From the NCBI GenBank assembly GCA_024699855.1, contig JAMPIQ010000002.1, positions 9,362,001 to 9,426,000 of the forward strand: DNA of 64,000 bases. Reading direction: 5' to 3'. Shown in pieces: positions 50,523-60,334 of this stretch. The notes below the pieces were generated by a model, which saw only the letters and a program-made list of their open reading frames with translations, was not told the DNA's origin and made no database searches. Source of the DNA: Aphelenchoides besseyi. Lineage: Eukaryota > Nematoda > Chromadorea > Rhabditida > Aphelenchoididae. Each line of letters opens with the position of its first letter. Within the stretch, counting starts at the first letter, position 1. Both the position numbers and the translations under genes were made by a program.

Positions 50523-52660
50523 TTAGTTAAATAACAAATATGGATAGAACTTTGAACAGTGCAGTAAACCTGTTCGGCACATTTCCGTCGTTCGAACCAC
50601 GGACACTCGATCGGCTCGTTCGAAATTCGAGCGTACCAGCTCGTAGTATTGACCATCACTGAGCACCACCGAGTGTAGTTTAAGACATTTCATTCGAAGC
50701 ACATCGATGAATTTACTGGACTTGTCCGAAAAACGAAGTGTCTCGTCGTCCCATCGAATTTCCAGACGAGTTAAATGCGAACAATTTTGTGCGATACAAT
50801 CAATGAATTGATCAATATGAATCTTAGCCGTTACTTTTGGACAACAGTCTTCGGCAATACCCATGACAAGAACCCTAAAATGATGATCAGGCAATTGAAT
50901 GCGTTGCATTCTTACCGAACATTTCGCAATTTTGGAATCATGTTCATCCAAAAATATTCCAACAGCTTATGATGACCACCCAAATTCAATCCGTATAACT
51001 GATGACCGTGTCGAATGACAAAATCCGTAAGAGCCACTTCGTTCAGAGAATCACACGTGTCCAAGCTTAAATATTGCAAAGTGCCAATTTTCCCCGATTG
51101 CATCCACGTTTCCAGCACCTAAACAAAATGACTAATCAAGGTTCTTTTTCTGACCACTTACTTGATCTGTAAAATTCTCCAACCACGAAGCATCTAACCA
51201 TCTCAAATGATTCAAACGAGTCAACACGCTTATAATCGTTTCGCTTGTTAATTCTGTTCCACGAATATCCAATTCCTCAATTCCAGTTTTATCCCAATCC
51301 AATGCTTGAATTGTTTTGTTGTCCAATCCTAAAAGGTTTGATCCAGTAATTTGAATAAAAACTAACTTGTGTTTGCCAAGAAAAGACTCTTAAGTCGTTT
51401 GCATCGCTGCAACACCAATCGTAAACATGAACCCGTTACTTTTGGACAGTAGTTCACACATAACGCTAAATCGTTCTATTTTAAGCTATTCACTACTCCA
51501 CTCACCCTCAAGATGCGCGGTATTCGACGACAACGCATCAACATGATCATCACTAACAAAAGGTACCTAAATAAGAAGTCAGTGTTACATTTCTCACTTT
51601 GTAAACTTACGCCCCATAGATTTACAACACGAAGATTCGGTAGATATTGTTTCAATTTGTAAAAATTCAGCGTTTCATAGACCTGAACAAATTGATAAAT
51701 CATTGTATGAAGAGACTGTTTACCTCCTCTTCTTCGTCTTCAACTTTTTCGTATGTTCCTATAGAATTTATCAAATCAATCTTATGCAGAAGTCCACAAA
51801 CCAACAATGTGCAGGAACTCGACCGACGAGATGAACGTGTAAACTTTGCGTAAAAACCCTTCGAGAAAAATGTTTTCGCTCAAACAAATCGTCAATGAGC
51901 GTAATCGACTGGGAAATGTTTGGAGGTCAGTGAAATCGTGGAGTTGCATAGCAGTTGAAAAATCTTAGAATATACAAAGATAATCGATGAGAGTAATCTG
52001 CACTTACCTAAAGTCAAACTGTGAAGTTTGTGACAGCGATTAGCCAACTCGTGTAGAACATTTGGCGTAATGAGATCAGTCGCCAATTCGCAGTTACACA
52101 ACTCAGAGAAACGAGTGCCAATCAGGTGAACAAAATAGTCCAAATTAGTGATCTGAATATTTAGTTGAATGATTGTATCGAATAACCTACTTGAATACCA
52201 CCGTGATTAGCGCGAAATGAAACCGAACGCCACAATCCGGGACTGTAAGCGATATTCTTCCATCGGCGACAAACCCGCCCAACAATCAGCACCTGGGATG
52301 GATGAAGATAAGAAAAAATCAATTGGAGTACTCGATCCGGCAACTTCTCAACTGACTAAAATTGTAACTTTTAGTACTCAAATGTGAAGAGAAGTGTTAT
52401 TAGCAGTTATAAATCAAATCAAACTGTTGGTTAGTTTGGATTACTTTGGCATGTATTTCGGATGATGTTCGTCCAGTAGTGGACGTGAACGACGACGGTG
52501 GTCGTGGTTGTTGTTGATTTAGTTGTGTTTGTGAATCGTAGTGGGAATCCAAGTGTCGAGCTTCCGACTCTTCGGTCAATCTCTGCGCTTTCAACTGCAG
52601 CTCCTCGTCTTCGTGCATGTTCACACGACGAGAAAGATCGAAAACGGCAGTTGCAGCCAT
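50523..52660 (-). CDS. F-box and leucine-rich-repeat protein
   Basis: Eleven exons from 5': 52445-52660, 52191-52355, 52008-52152, 51802-51963, 51724-51758, 51611-51682, 51506-51566, 51367-51465, 51162-51328, 50916-51118, 50523-50874; 558 aa. After a polar N-terminus (1-72) comes an F-box (about 76-118; LPDRVLQLIFSYL, VCRRWKNIAY, LWRSV). Degenerate leucine-rich repeats of about 26 residues follow, for example LRSLTICL, LRVVNLWGV, LEALCVNYCPKVT, LKSLFLANT, IEELDIRGT and LQYLSLDTCDSL. Such proteins bind SKP1 and present substrates to a Cullin-1 ubiquitin ligase. I do not recognise the FBXL subfamily. An in-frame ATG at 52690 is an alternative start. Every exon phase closes, including two short exons of 35 and 61 nt. 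Confidence 0.87.
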
Positions 52661-52831
52661 GATTCCTGGACAGTTTCTTCGAAAACGCAATCAAAGATAA
52701 TTTGTGGCTGGAAAGGCGAAAATCGACTAAAACTTTTGAAGGAGGAAAAACAAAAAGTTTGGGGACGAGTGGGGCTGGAGGGCCGAACCGATTAGCACTT
52801 CTCGAGGCACGTTTAGTTGCTCGTACGTGAA

Positions 52832-53186
52832 ATGGGAAGATCTGCCGCTGGCAAAACGATTCGACGATGTCAAGCAGAAACAAAGACGACAGCTGTCCGC
52901 AAAACTTCGGAATTGGAAGATCGAAACCGCGAGTCGCCGGGTGGTCGTTTCGAAAACAAGCGTCTTTTGTCGATTAACTCATCTATTAGAGTTCAAAATC
53001 AGACCTTTAAATCAAATTACGGTAATTGAACGTTTGAGCTTTTTGTTAAATTCACTGCACAACGCAGACAAAACAAACTGGAGATCGGGAAAGAACGTGA
53101 AATGTAATCTCGAAAGCTTTTGTTGCAAACTCTCTGAAGCTAAGCACAAATCTGCAAAAGCTGTAAACTCACTGGAAGTCTGCTGA
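52832..53186 (+). CDS. Possible small two-exon gene, unrecognised
   Basis: Exons 52832-53021 and 53068-53186 join over a 46-nt intron of the size usual here to give 102 basic, Cys-containing residues. No domain is recognised. A competing minus-strand frame (53012-53257) covers the second exon, and the region lies just upstream of the F-box gene, so it could instead be promoter or 5' UTR sequence of that gene. Confidence 0.3.
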
Positions 53187-53989
53187 GAATTAGCGCCAAG
53201 TTCAGTTTTCCGAGACAACGTATTTTTGTAATTATTTTCGATCGTTTCTTCTTCCAAGCTTCCGTGTCTCTAAAATGTCTTCTCGGCAGCCACTTGATGT
53301 TCTCCGGCTCGTTGTCAGTATTCTCTTCTTGCTGAATGTCAAATAAAAAGTTGTAAAAGTGAACAGTTCAAGTCATCAGTTTGAATCGGAGCTCGTTTCG
53401 TGAGTTCGAATCAACAGCTGATTTGAAATGAAGAGCCGATTTTCACGGCTCACATTTCATTTCTTAGGAACAAGCTTTGCGTGCGAAATCCTCAACCAAA
53501 ACAGTAAACATGTATAAAAGAAAAAAATGAATATAACTTCGACGTACCTTTGATTTGACTCCTCGGAGAATTTGAAGCATTGTAACGAAACTTTCTTTTG
53601 TCGAAGGTAGAATCGAATGCAACACTGAGGTCAAATGAGAGATCAAACAGCGTGAAGTCAGTCAATTTTCCTGAGCAATCACTCGTATACATGTGTAGTG
53701 TTCGAGACGAAAACGCTCTCGACAACCAACAAGTTTAGCAAATAAATCCACGGGCACTGGCTGTTGTCGTGTTAATTAACAACAATTGGAGTCTCTCTGA
53801 CTTTTATCATCGTGTTTAAATGACCGCAAAACAATGAAGAAATCGAAGTTGAGTTTCGTTAAAATGTCGACTTGAACTGCGAAACCAACCGAAGTGGACA
53901 AACGTCTTAGACACCGGCTTACCCACAACAACAGCTGACTTCTCAAGGATCATCGGCAGCGTAGGTGAGTCGAACGAACAATTCAAAAG
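53187..53989. other. Region without a supported gene
   Basis: Short frames on both strands (for example minus 53464-53725) with no domain and no convincing exon chain. Confidence 0.35.
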
Positions 53990-54359
53990 ATGAAAAGCGG
54001 TGGCGACGACATTTGCAAACTGCCAAATGATGAATGGAATATGGCGAGAACAAACGCCAAAAGTGGTAAGTTGAACGCATAAGTTCGACAACCGCCCGAA
54101 CGCATTTATATATGATCAAACACGCCAGAAAACTATCGATTAGTTGGGTTAATCAAACATACAACAGGTTTCCATATTCATATCAACTGACCGTGTTTGA
54201 ATCAAAATTTATCGTTAAATCACGACCGATGTTTCGTTCCATTTCGAAGATTTTCAGCGGACTGTTGCAATCGGCAATCTTCTTATTCACAATCCCACTG
54301 TTGACCAATCGTCTTCTCAACAACGAAGAAAGTCCAAACAACGGAACATCGTGAACTGA
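53990..54359 (+). CDS. Possible small two-exon gene, unrecognised
   Basis: Exons 53990-54065 and 54250-54359 join in phase across a GTAAGT donor and a 184-nt intron, giving a 61-aa polar protein with a basic Gln/Ser-rich tail (QRRKSKQRN). The first exon looks protein-like. An alternative in the same stretch is an unspliced 41-residue frame at 54229-54354 with a hydrophobic helix (LLQSAIFLFTIPLL), which would be a small membrane peptide. I cannot tell which, if either, is real. Confidence 0.35.
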
Positions 54360-55100
54360 TTTTAATATTCCCGTGATAGATGATGGTGGAATCTGAATTA
54401 AGACAATGAATAAAAATGACGAACAAGAATAAAATCAATCGCACTTACGACAAGATTCCCCCGACCTTTGCCGATGATTGATGAGGGTTCTTGGACTGGG
54501 GACAACAAGCAGGTCATTTGGGTTTGTTGCATCGTAAGAAGTTGAAAGGTCAATTAATAAAAGCGTTCAAATGCCATACGTTTCAATAACGTTTATGCAA
54601 TCAAAGTTCAAGATCGAACAGCTCAGTTCAAAAAGTGCAACAATCTGAGCTCTCATTTTACTCGGGATAATGAAGAGGAGCGCAGAAACCACTCGAAATT
54701 GTACTCGCAACTTTCTTTCTACCTAGTAACTGGAGGCTGAGAATTCGATTTATCGCACAGACTCGTAATTACGTCACAGTTATAATTCTCTGTCTCTTCG
54801 CGTATCAGCATTGATTTTTGTTCTTAACTAACCAATTCAACAGGTCTCTCTTTATAATCAGCAACAATAACAACGCTAAAGACAATAAAAAACGTGAATG
54901 AAAGTAGCGAGTGGGATTGTGAATTAAATGCGAACCATAAGATAGTTAGTGTGATTGTTCTTGAGTTCAACTTATCACAAAATATAGAATGTCACAAGAT
55001 GCCCACAGAAGTTACACGCAATAAAGCCCGCAAAATTACAAATTTAACCACAAATCTCAATCCCGAAACAAGAAAATTTCGATTGTAAGCTGTTGACAAT
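54360..55100. other. Region without a supported gene
   Basis: About 0.7 kb, AT-rich, with only short frames. It contains the 3' flank of the NOP16-like gene. Confidence 0.4.
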
Positions 55101-56767
55101 TCAGGCAGTAGTGGCAGTTCCATTCTTTTCAGCCAAATACTCTTCGTAATGAACTGAGTTGCGGAAAATTCGAATTTTTCGAGAGATCTGTTTTGCATCG
55201 TCCTTGTAGCGATTCTTCGGATCTTTGGACATTCCCTGCAATAGAAGCTTAGTCATTTGAATATGACGCGACATCTTACCTCAAAATCATCTCCGTATGT
55301 TTCAATCATATAAACGCAGAAATCGACGTCTTGTGGCAACAAACGATGAGCACGTTCGCGTTTACGTATCTCAATGTTACGAGGCGGCAAGGGCGCGGGC
55401 ATTGTAAAGTTCAATGGTTTGCGTGGCTGTTCAGAGTGCACAACCTAAAATCAATCGGTCAATTACCACACAGTAAGTGAATTTCTGACTTGAGGTTTAG
55501 CTAATTTGCTGTGAGCGAAAGTAACGAATTCGGTGATTTGCGCGAGAATCTCCGTTTGTTTGGCTTCGATTTCTTGTCTTATTGAACGAACGGGTGTGAC
55601 GCTGCTGCTGGTTTTGATTTGCTCCTCAACAGCTAATCCATTTTTGTTTTTCGTTTCTGGTGCAACTTCAACGCCCGAATCCACAGAAGATATCTGAAAT
55701 CCATTGAAATGTATTTACTGATTGAAAGTTAGGTTAAGATACCATTGCTGCTTCGACGGACTTGTTGTTTTGTTGAGTGACCTCAAGAAGCAAATCATCA
55801 CCTGCCGGTTTGCCCGTAGCTTTTTCATTGGTTCCATTTTGCTGAGTCCCGTTTTGAGCGATTCCGTTTGGAACGGTTCCATTTTGTTGAATCTAAAGCT
55901 TTGACTATATCCGCAATCAAAGTAGTCTTACCGTGGTCTTTGTTTGAACTTCTTCGATCTTTTTGGCAGATTCATGAGATTCAGTAGATTGTTTGCCCGT
56001 TTTTCCGGTCTTCTGATCCTTGCGTTGAGACTTCTTATCCTGTTCGATGTGATTCGATTTTTCTTCAGATTTAACTCGTTCTTTTTCAAGTTGTTCTTCT
56101 TCTTTGAGTTTCGCTTGTTCGTCAGCATCTACTTGAGCTTTAAGCCTTGCGGATGCGGATTCTTTGGCTTCTTGGGCTAAACGTTCACGTTTCTCTTTTT
56201 CTTTGGCTTCCCGTTGTGCTTTTTCACGAGCAGCTTTCTCTTGTTTCTTCTTCTCTTTAGCCAAACGATCGGCTTCCTCTTGTGCTTGTTTCTGACGAAG
56301 TTGCTCCTCTTTGGCAGCTCGTTCTGATTCTTCTCGTGCCAACTTTTCCTTTCGTTCTCGTTCTTTAGCTGCACGCTTTTCGGCCTCCAACTCTTTTTGT
56401 TTCTGCTTCTTCAGTTCCAATTCTTGCTGTCGTTTCTGAATAATTGAAGCATTCAATCGACGCTGGTTGATTCAGTTACCTGCTCTTTCTCAGCTCGTTG
56501 AGACTTCTCCACAGTTGCCGTTGCTTGATTGTCCACATGTTTCTTGGGCTTCGAAACGTGCTCATTCGATTTGACCTTCGATGTTTGTTTCGGCACACGT
56601 ACTTGAATCTCTTGGACAACACGCGGTTGCTTCCATTTGCAATCGAAATAGGTATTCGTTTTCCAGTGAGCTGTTGTCGATCGTTGTTGTTTCACAGCCC
56701 GAAATCGGTGATGTCGACGATGAGGACATCGCACGTGACGTCGTTTAACGGCCTTCTCGGAGCGCAT
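55101..56767 (-). CDS. Expanded NOP16-like nucleolar protein
   Basis: Six exons from 5': 56480-56767, 55932-56435, 55743-55892, 55490-55693, 55280-55444, 55101-55235; 481 aa. The last hundred residues (about 383-481) read as a NOP16 C-terminal domain: DVDFCVYMIETYGDDFEGM, DPKNRYKDDAKQISRKI and HYEEYL line up with the vertebrate protein. NOP16 is a 60S ribosome biogenesis factor of about 180 aa. Ahead of it here lie a very basic N-terminus (1-96), a highly charged Lys/Glu/Arg coiled coil (about 97-264), a short NGT/QQNG repeat (about 265-290) and an acidic-polar linker. The family's N-terminal signature is not evident. The ATG directly follows a GGCAG acceptor, suggesting trans-splicing or a 5' UTR intron. 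The charged coiled coil could also attract false similarity, so only the C-terminal match is relied on. Confidence 0.72.
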
Positions 56768-58614
56768 CTGCCTTTATAGTTTTAATTTTCTTTCTGAAAC
56801 GACTACTCTGTTGACAATCAAAGAACAAATTGGAAAACACGAGCACAATCGGAAAGCGCCGACTCGCACGACATTTCAAACTGTCAACCGGAATTTGAAA
56901 AACGATTGAAGCCGAACAACTGAGACGCTCAACTGCGCATTCGGACGACAACAACAATAAATAACCGGCTAAAGATAACACAAGCAGAAGAAGATCAAAT
57001 GTATGAACGGATGAGTGAGAACGAAAAGATCTCCATATGTCGGGAATCAATCCGAACGTTGAGGTTGAGAGCCCTAATGACATTCGAGAGTTGAAATCGT
57101 CATGGAGCGGCTGTTACGTGAAAAAAACGTCGGCATTCCACAGGATCTTCGCGGCTCGCAGAACATTTCACGGCTCTCGGTTTGTCGCTTGTTGATCAGC
57201 AATCTCGGTTTGTGTTGCACGTTCGTCTCGACCCACTACCCGACGTCGTGACGTCCTGCCGCCTACTCCGGAAAAAACGGGAGGTCGAATAGCAACAAAC
57301 AATCAGACGGAATTCCTTTTATTTATGTGCATTTTTTGTTGTAAAACCGCCATCGCGCACATGGTGGAAATACGCGTCAGTAGAAGAAGCGCGCAAACTG
57401 ATTTTGAAACGCCGACGTTTCAAGAAGTCGAACGTACACAAAAACTCCTCAAGCGAAAGAACTATGTGGCGATCCCACGGAGAACATAAAGTTTCGGAAC
57501 GTTCGGCCTTGAAAATCGCGGAAAGTGACAGCGGAGCCGTTCGGCCGAGAAAAAAGCAACGAAAACAACAAACGCAGTCCTCCAATCCGCACTGCCACGA
57601 GCTCCCAACTAAACGGTGTTTTGAAGCAGAGGAAACGTCAACACCCAAAACATTCCCATTGCATGAACGTGTCCAAAAAGGTGCGGTTAACCGATAAAAA
57701 ACTGCTGTGAATGTGCCAAAGAGCGTGTTCCACTTGTTGTCATGACTGAACGCAAAATCTTCTCGTGGTCGAACACTTCAAACATCAGCACGCAATTGAT
57801 AAATTAACTGATTGCAACAAACAAATGTGTTGGAACCCGACGGCGTTCCAAACACTCCTTTCACGTATCAACAATTGGCTGCTTGCCGGTACGTTCTCGT
57901 CTATTAAACGCTGCTGATCGATCGATGAGCGTATTTTTTGGTTGACAGGATGTTTATGAGCGGACGGTTGGGTGACGCCGCTGAAATACCTACGGCTCGG
58001 ACCCTCAAAAACACGAACGGAACGCCCCGACAACACGCAGAGCCCACTCCTTCTCTCCACTCTCAGAGAATAAGATGAAAGTCGTTGGCCGTTTGTGTGC
58101 AGAATCCCCAAACGTTCTTTTGCCGTCCGCTCCTAACGACCGCGCAACAGCCGAAATTTTAATGAATAGAACGCAAGTGAAATTTGAACCCAAACTGTTT
58201 AGAACTCGTACCAAAGAATTGTATAGCAACATCGACCTATTTGACAATCCACTTCAAACAGATAACTAGCAGTCAGTTGTAAAACGTTTATCAGTGTCAG
58301 CAATTTCTTCCATTAAGTGGCTCAATTTCGGCCAATCGTATATGTTCACTGGTTGCGTGTTTATGGGCCATTGGTTCAGACAAAAAAACCAAGTACTTTT
58401 TCGGAAGAAGAGTTTCTAGTTGAATTTGAAAAACCAAAATTGTTGATATTCTTTGTGAGTAAGCATTCCAATTCAAATATCGAAACAAAGTTTGCAATAA
58501 CATTTTCAAGATTTATGGTGACTACTCATCATTTTAACCTTTTGGCTGCGCATTGAATACGCTTCAACGGACGAATGGTCTGAAGTGTTGTTGTAGAATG
58601 CGCAACAATTATTC
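56768..58614. other. Intergenic region with no supported gene
   Basis: About 1.8 kb. A Lys/Arg-rich plus frame at 57404-57697 and another at 58075-58269 are open but have no domain and do not splice into a longer protein, so they are not called. It should include the promoter of the NOP16-like gene. Confidence 0.35.
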
Positions 58615-59439
58615 TCAAGGGAGTTTGTTGCCGCCGTCAAAAACAATGTCCAGTAACATGCCAAGTATTTGAAGGCTTTTTGCAGTGCAACTGTTTCGGC
58701 ATGGACTCTTACTTGCGTATTCTCCACTACATTGACTTGTCGGTGTTAAGTTTCCGACAATTCTCCGCGATCTCAGCTCCCGACCATTTCAACGGTGCCA
58801 ATTTTTGAAGTTCAATGAACGTAAACTTACGTTTCTCAGCCAACTAAATCAAAAAGCGATGTATTCTCCCCGAATGGTGAGTTTTATTTTGTCGTACAAA
58901 CAAATTGCATTGGGCGTCTTTTCGATGTTCTAAAGTTTATACGGTTCGAGTAAATTTGATTAGTCGGCAAACAACATGACTCCAATACGACGAGTACTTC
59001 CTCAGCGCTCTTATTTTTGTATTCCGCAGCCAACTTGCAATTGACTATCGATGGCTTGTAGTCGTTGGCTTTTTCGTTTTGAATGCACCGGTGTAACATA
59101 AATGACATGTCGGGTTTTGCGTCCTGGAGTTTTGCCAGCACTGCTTGAATTCGTGCAAAATAAACGAAACGTTGTGGTCCGAAAACTGTGCCGTAGGAGG
59201 GCATTAATTGGCGTAGTCGGAATGTGGGGCGATTAGCTTCAGTGCTTCGTATAAAGAAGTGGTGAGGCAAAAAGAAAAGGCGCTTGAAACGATGCGGGTT
59301 TTGTGGTCTGTATTTACTTTGCAGTAGCGTGCGGTTTACGTATAACGCTAATGGCCGACGCAGGATCAGAGCAGGTCATTACTGCCGGTGGTGTCGAAGA
59401 GGTAGGCAGATTAACATGAGCTCGAAACGTTTCTGACAT
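58615..59439 (-). CDS. Unrecognised 188-aa protein
   Basis: Exons from 5': 59318-59439, 58989-59244, 58731-58843, 58615-58690, all in phase. The second exon carries an 85-codon helical, protein-like reading (ARIQAVLAKLQDAKPDMSF, CKLAAEYKNKSAEEV). The last two join over a 40-nt intron to end ICTAKSLQILGMLLDIV... before TGA. The junction between the second and third exons is uncertain: several donors (for example 58989) work, with an intron of about 145 nt. No domain is recognised. Frames on the plus strand over the same stretch also look moderately coding, which lowers confidence. The start at 59439 is the first ATG of the downstream part of the frame; an alternative upstream start would lengthen it by about 24 residues. 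Confidence 0.5.
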
Positions 59440-60334
59440 TTCGTGTGAATTCTTTTCTACAATTTTTGTACTGAAATTGCTGTCCAGTCTGAGTTTGTTG
59501 GAAATGACCACTGGTCAGTTAATTGCATAACTCAGTTGGATCTTATGTTTTTGAAATTTTGGGATCGAAATGATATTCGGTTCATTGATGGACAGCTTGC
59601 ACGTGTGGACGGAATCTTATTAGGGAACGAATATACGAGTTCACTTTTCAAAGTTCGTTTGGAAGTTGCATTTCAATGAGCGGCTTTTGTTTCTTGGCAT
59701 CGAACTTGCTAAAGATTCAGGGCAAAAGCACCGACAGCTGGAGTTCTGAATGGACGTTGGGGCGGTCGCGTAGCTTCACAACGACCAATGTCCGTCATTC
59801 AGAGGCCGAAAATTGGGGAGAAAGGCGTTCGCCACACGTCTGCTTGTGTTCCAGACTCACTAGTCGCCTTTGCTCGATGCGCGTTGCCTTGGCCTCTCGA
59901 AGACTGTGTCGAGTTAAAACTCGAGATAAAAAGCGGCCATAGAAGGCGAGACTGGAAGTGTGGCGTGCGTCCTTTTGTCATCGTACGTTACAGCCCGCCA
60001 AAATTCGGCACCCAAATGCGGACAACCCACCACTCTTGGTCGCGCAGTTTCCACGCCGATGGCAACACTTGCAACCAAAATAGAGCGGTCATTCTTGGAG
60101 GCCAAATCATTCAGCTTCTCCTCAGTGCACCATGCTCTTGTTGCGTATTTTTCAAAATAAAATTAAGAATGTTCGTTACGTCGATTCCGAAGTTTGTCTG
60201 CGACTTGCGATATTTCGGTCATGATTTCGAATTACGTTGGCCAAAGACTCTTCGGACGTCCGCATTTTGCTTCCGTTTTGTAATTTGAATCTTCTATTTT
60301 ACCATTTCAGTGGGAAACAACAACTCGAGCGCAC
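59440..60334 (+). promoter_or_regulatory. Region upstream of the CXC-deaminase gene
   Basis: About 0.9 kb between diverging genes. A splice acceptor (ccatttcag) ends at 60310, 24 nt before the chosen ATG and in frame with it, so an upstream coding or leader exon, or a trans-splice site, is likely. A long plus frame at 59788-60288 has no domain. Confidence 0.4.

Noticed and set aside
55944..56180. Phe/Leu-rich plus frame resembling a membrane protein
   Set aside because: It is the antisense shadow of the Lys/Glu-rich coiled coil of the NOP16-like gene.
57404..57697. Lys/Arg-rich 97-codon plus frame
   Set aside because: No ATG at the start of the frame, no domain, no splice partner.
58317..58556. 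Plus-strand open frame with exon-like neighbours at 58597-58652
   Set aside because: It looks partly coding and has a GTGAGT donor, but the chain needs several tiny exons and never reaches a recognisable domain; the minus-strand chain 58615-59439 closes in phase to a stop and is preferred.
59788..60288. 166-codon plus frame just before the CXC-deaminase exon
   Set aside because: Could in principle be an upstream exon, but it does not end at a donor that joins 60311 in phase and shows no domain; kept only as a possibility in the upstream-region entry.
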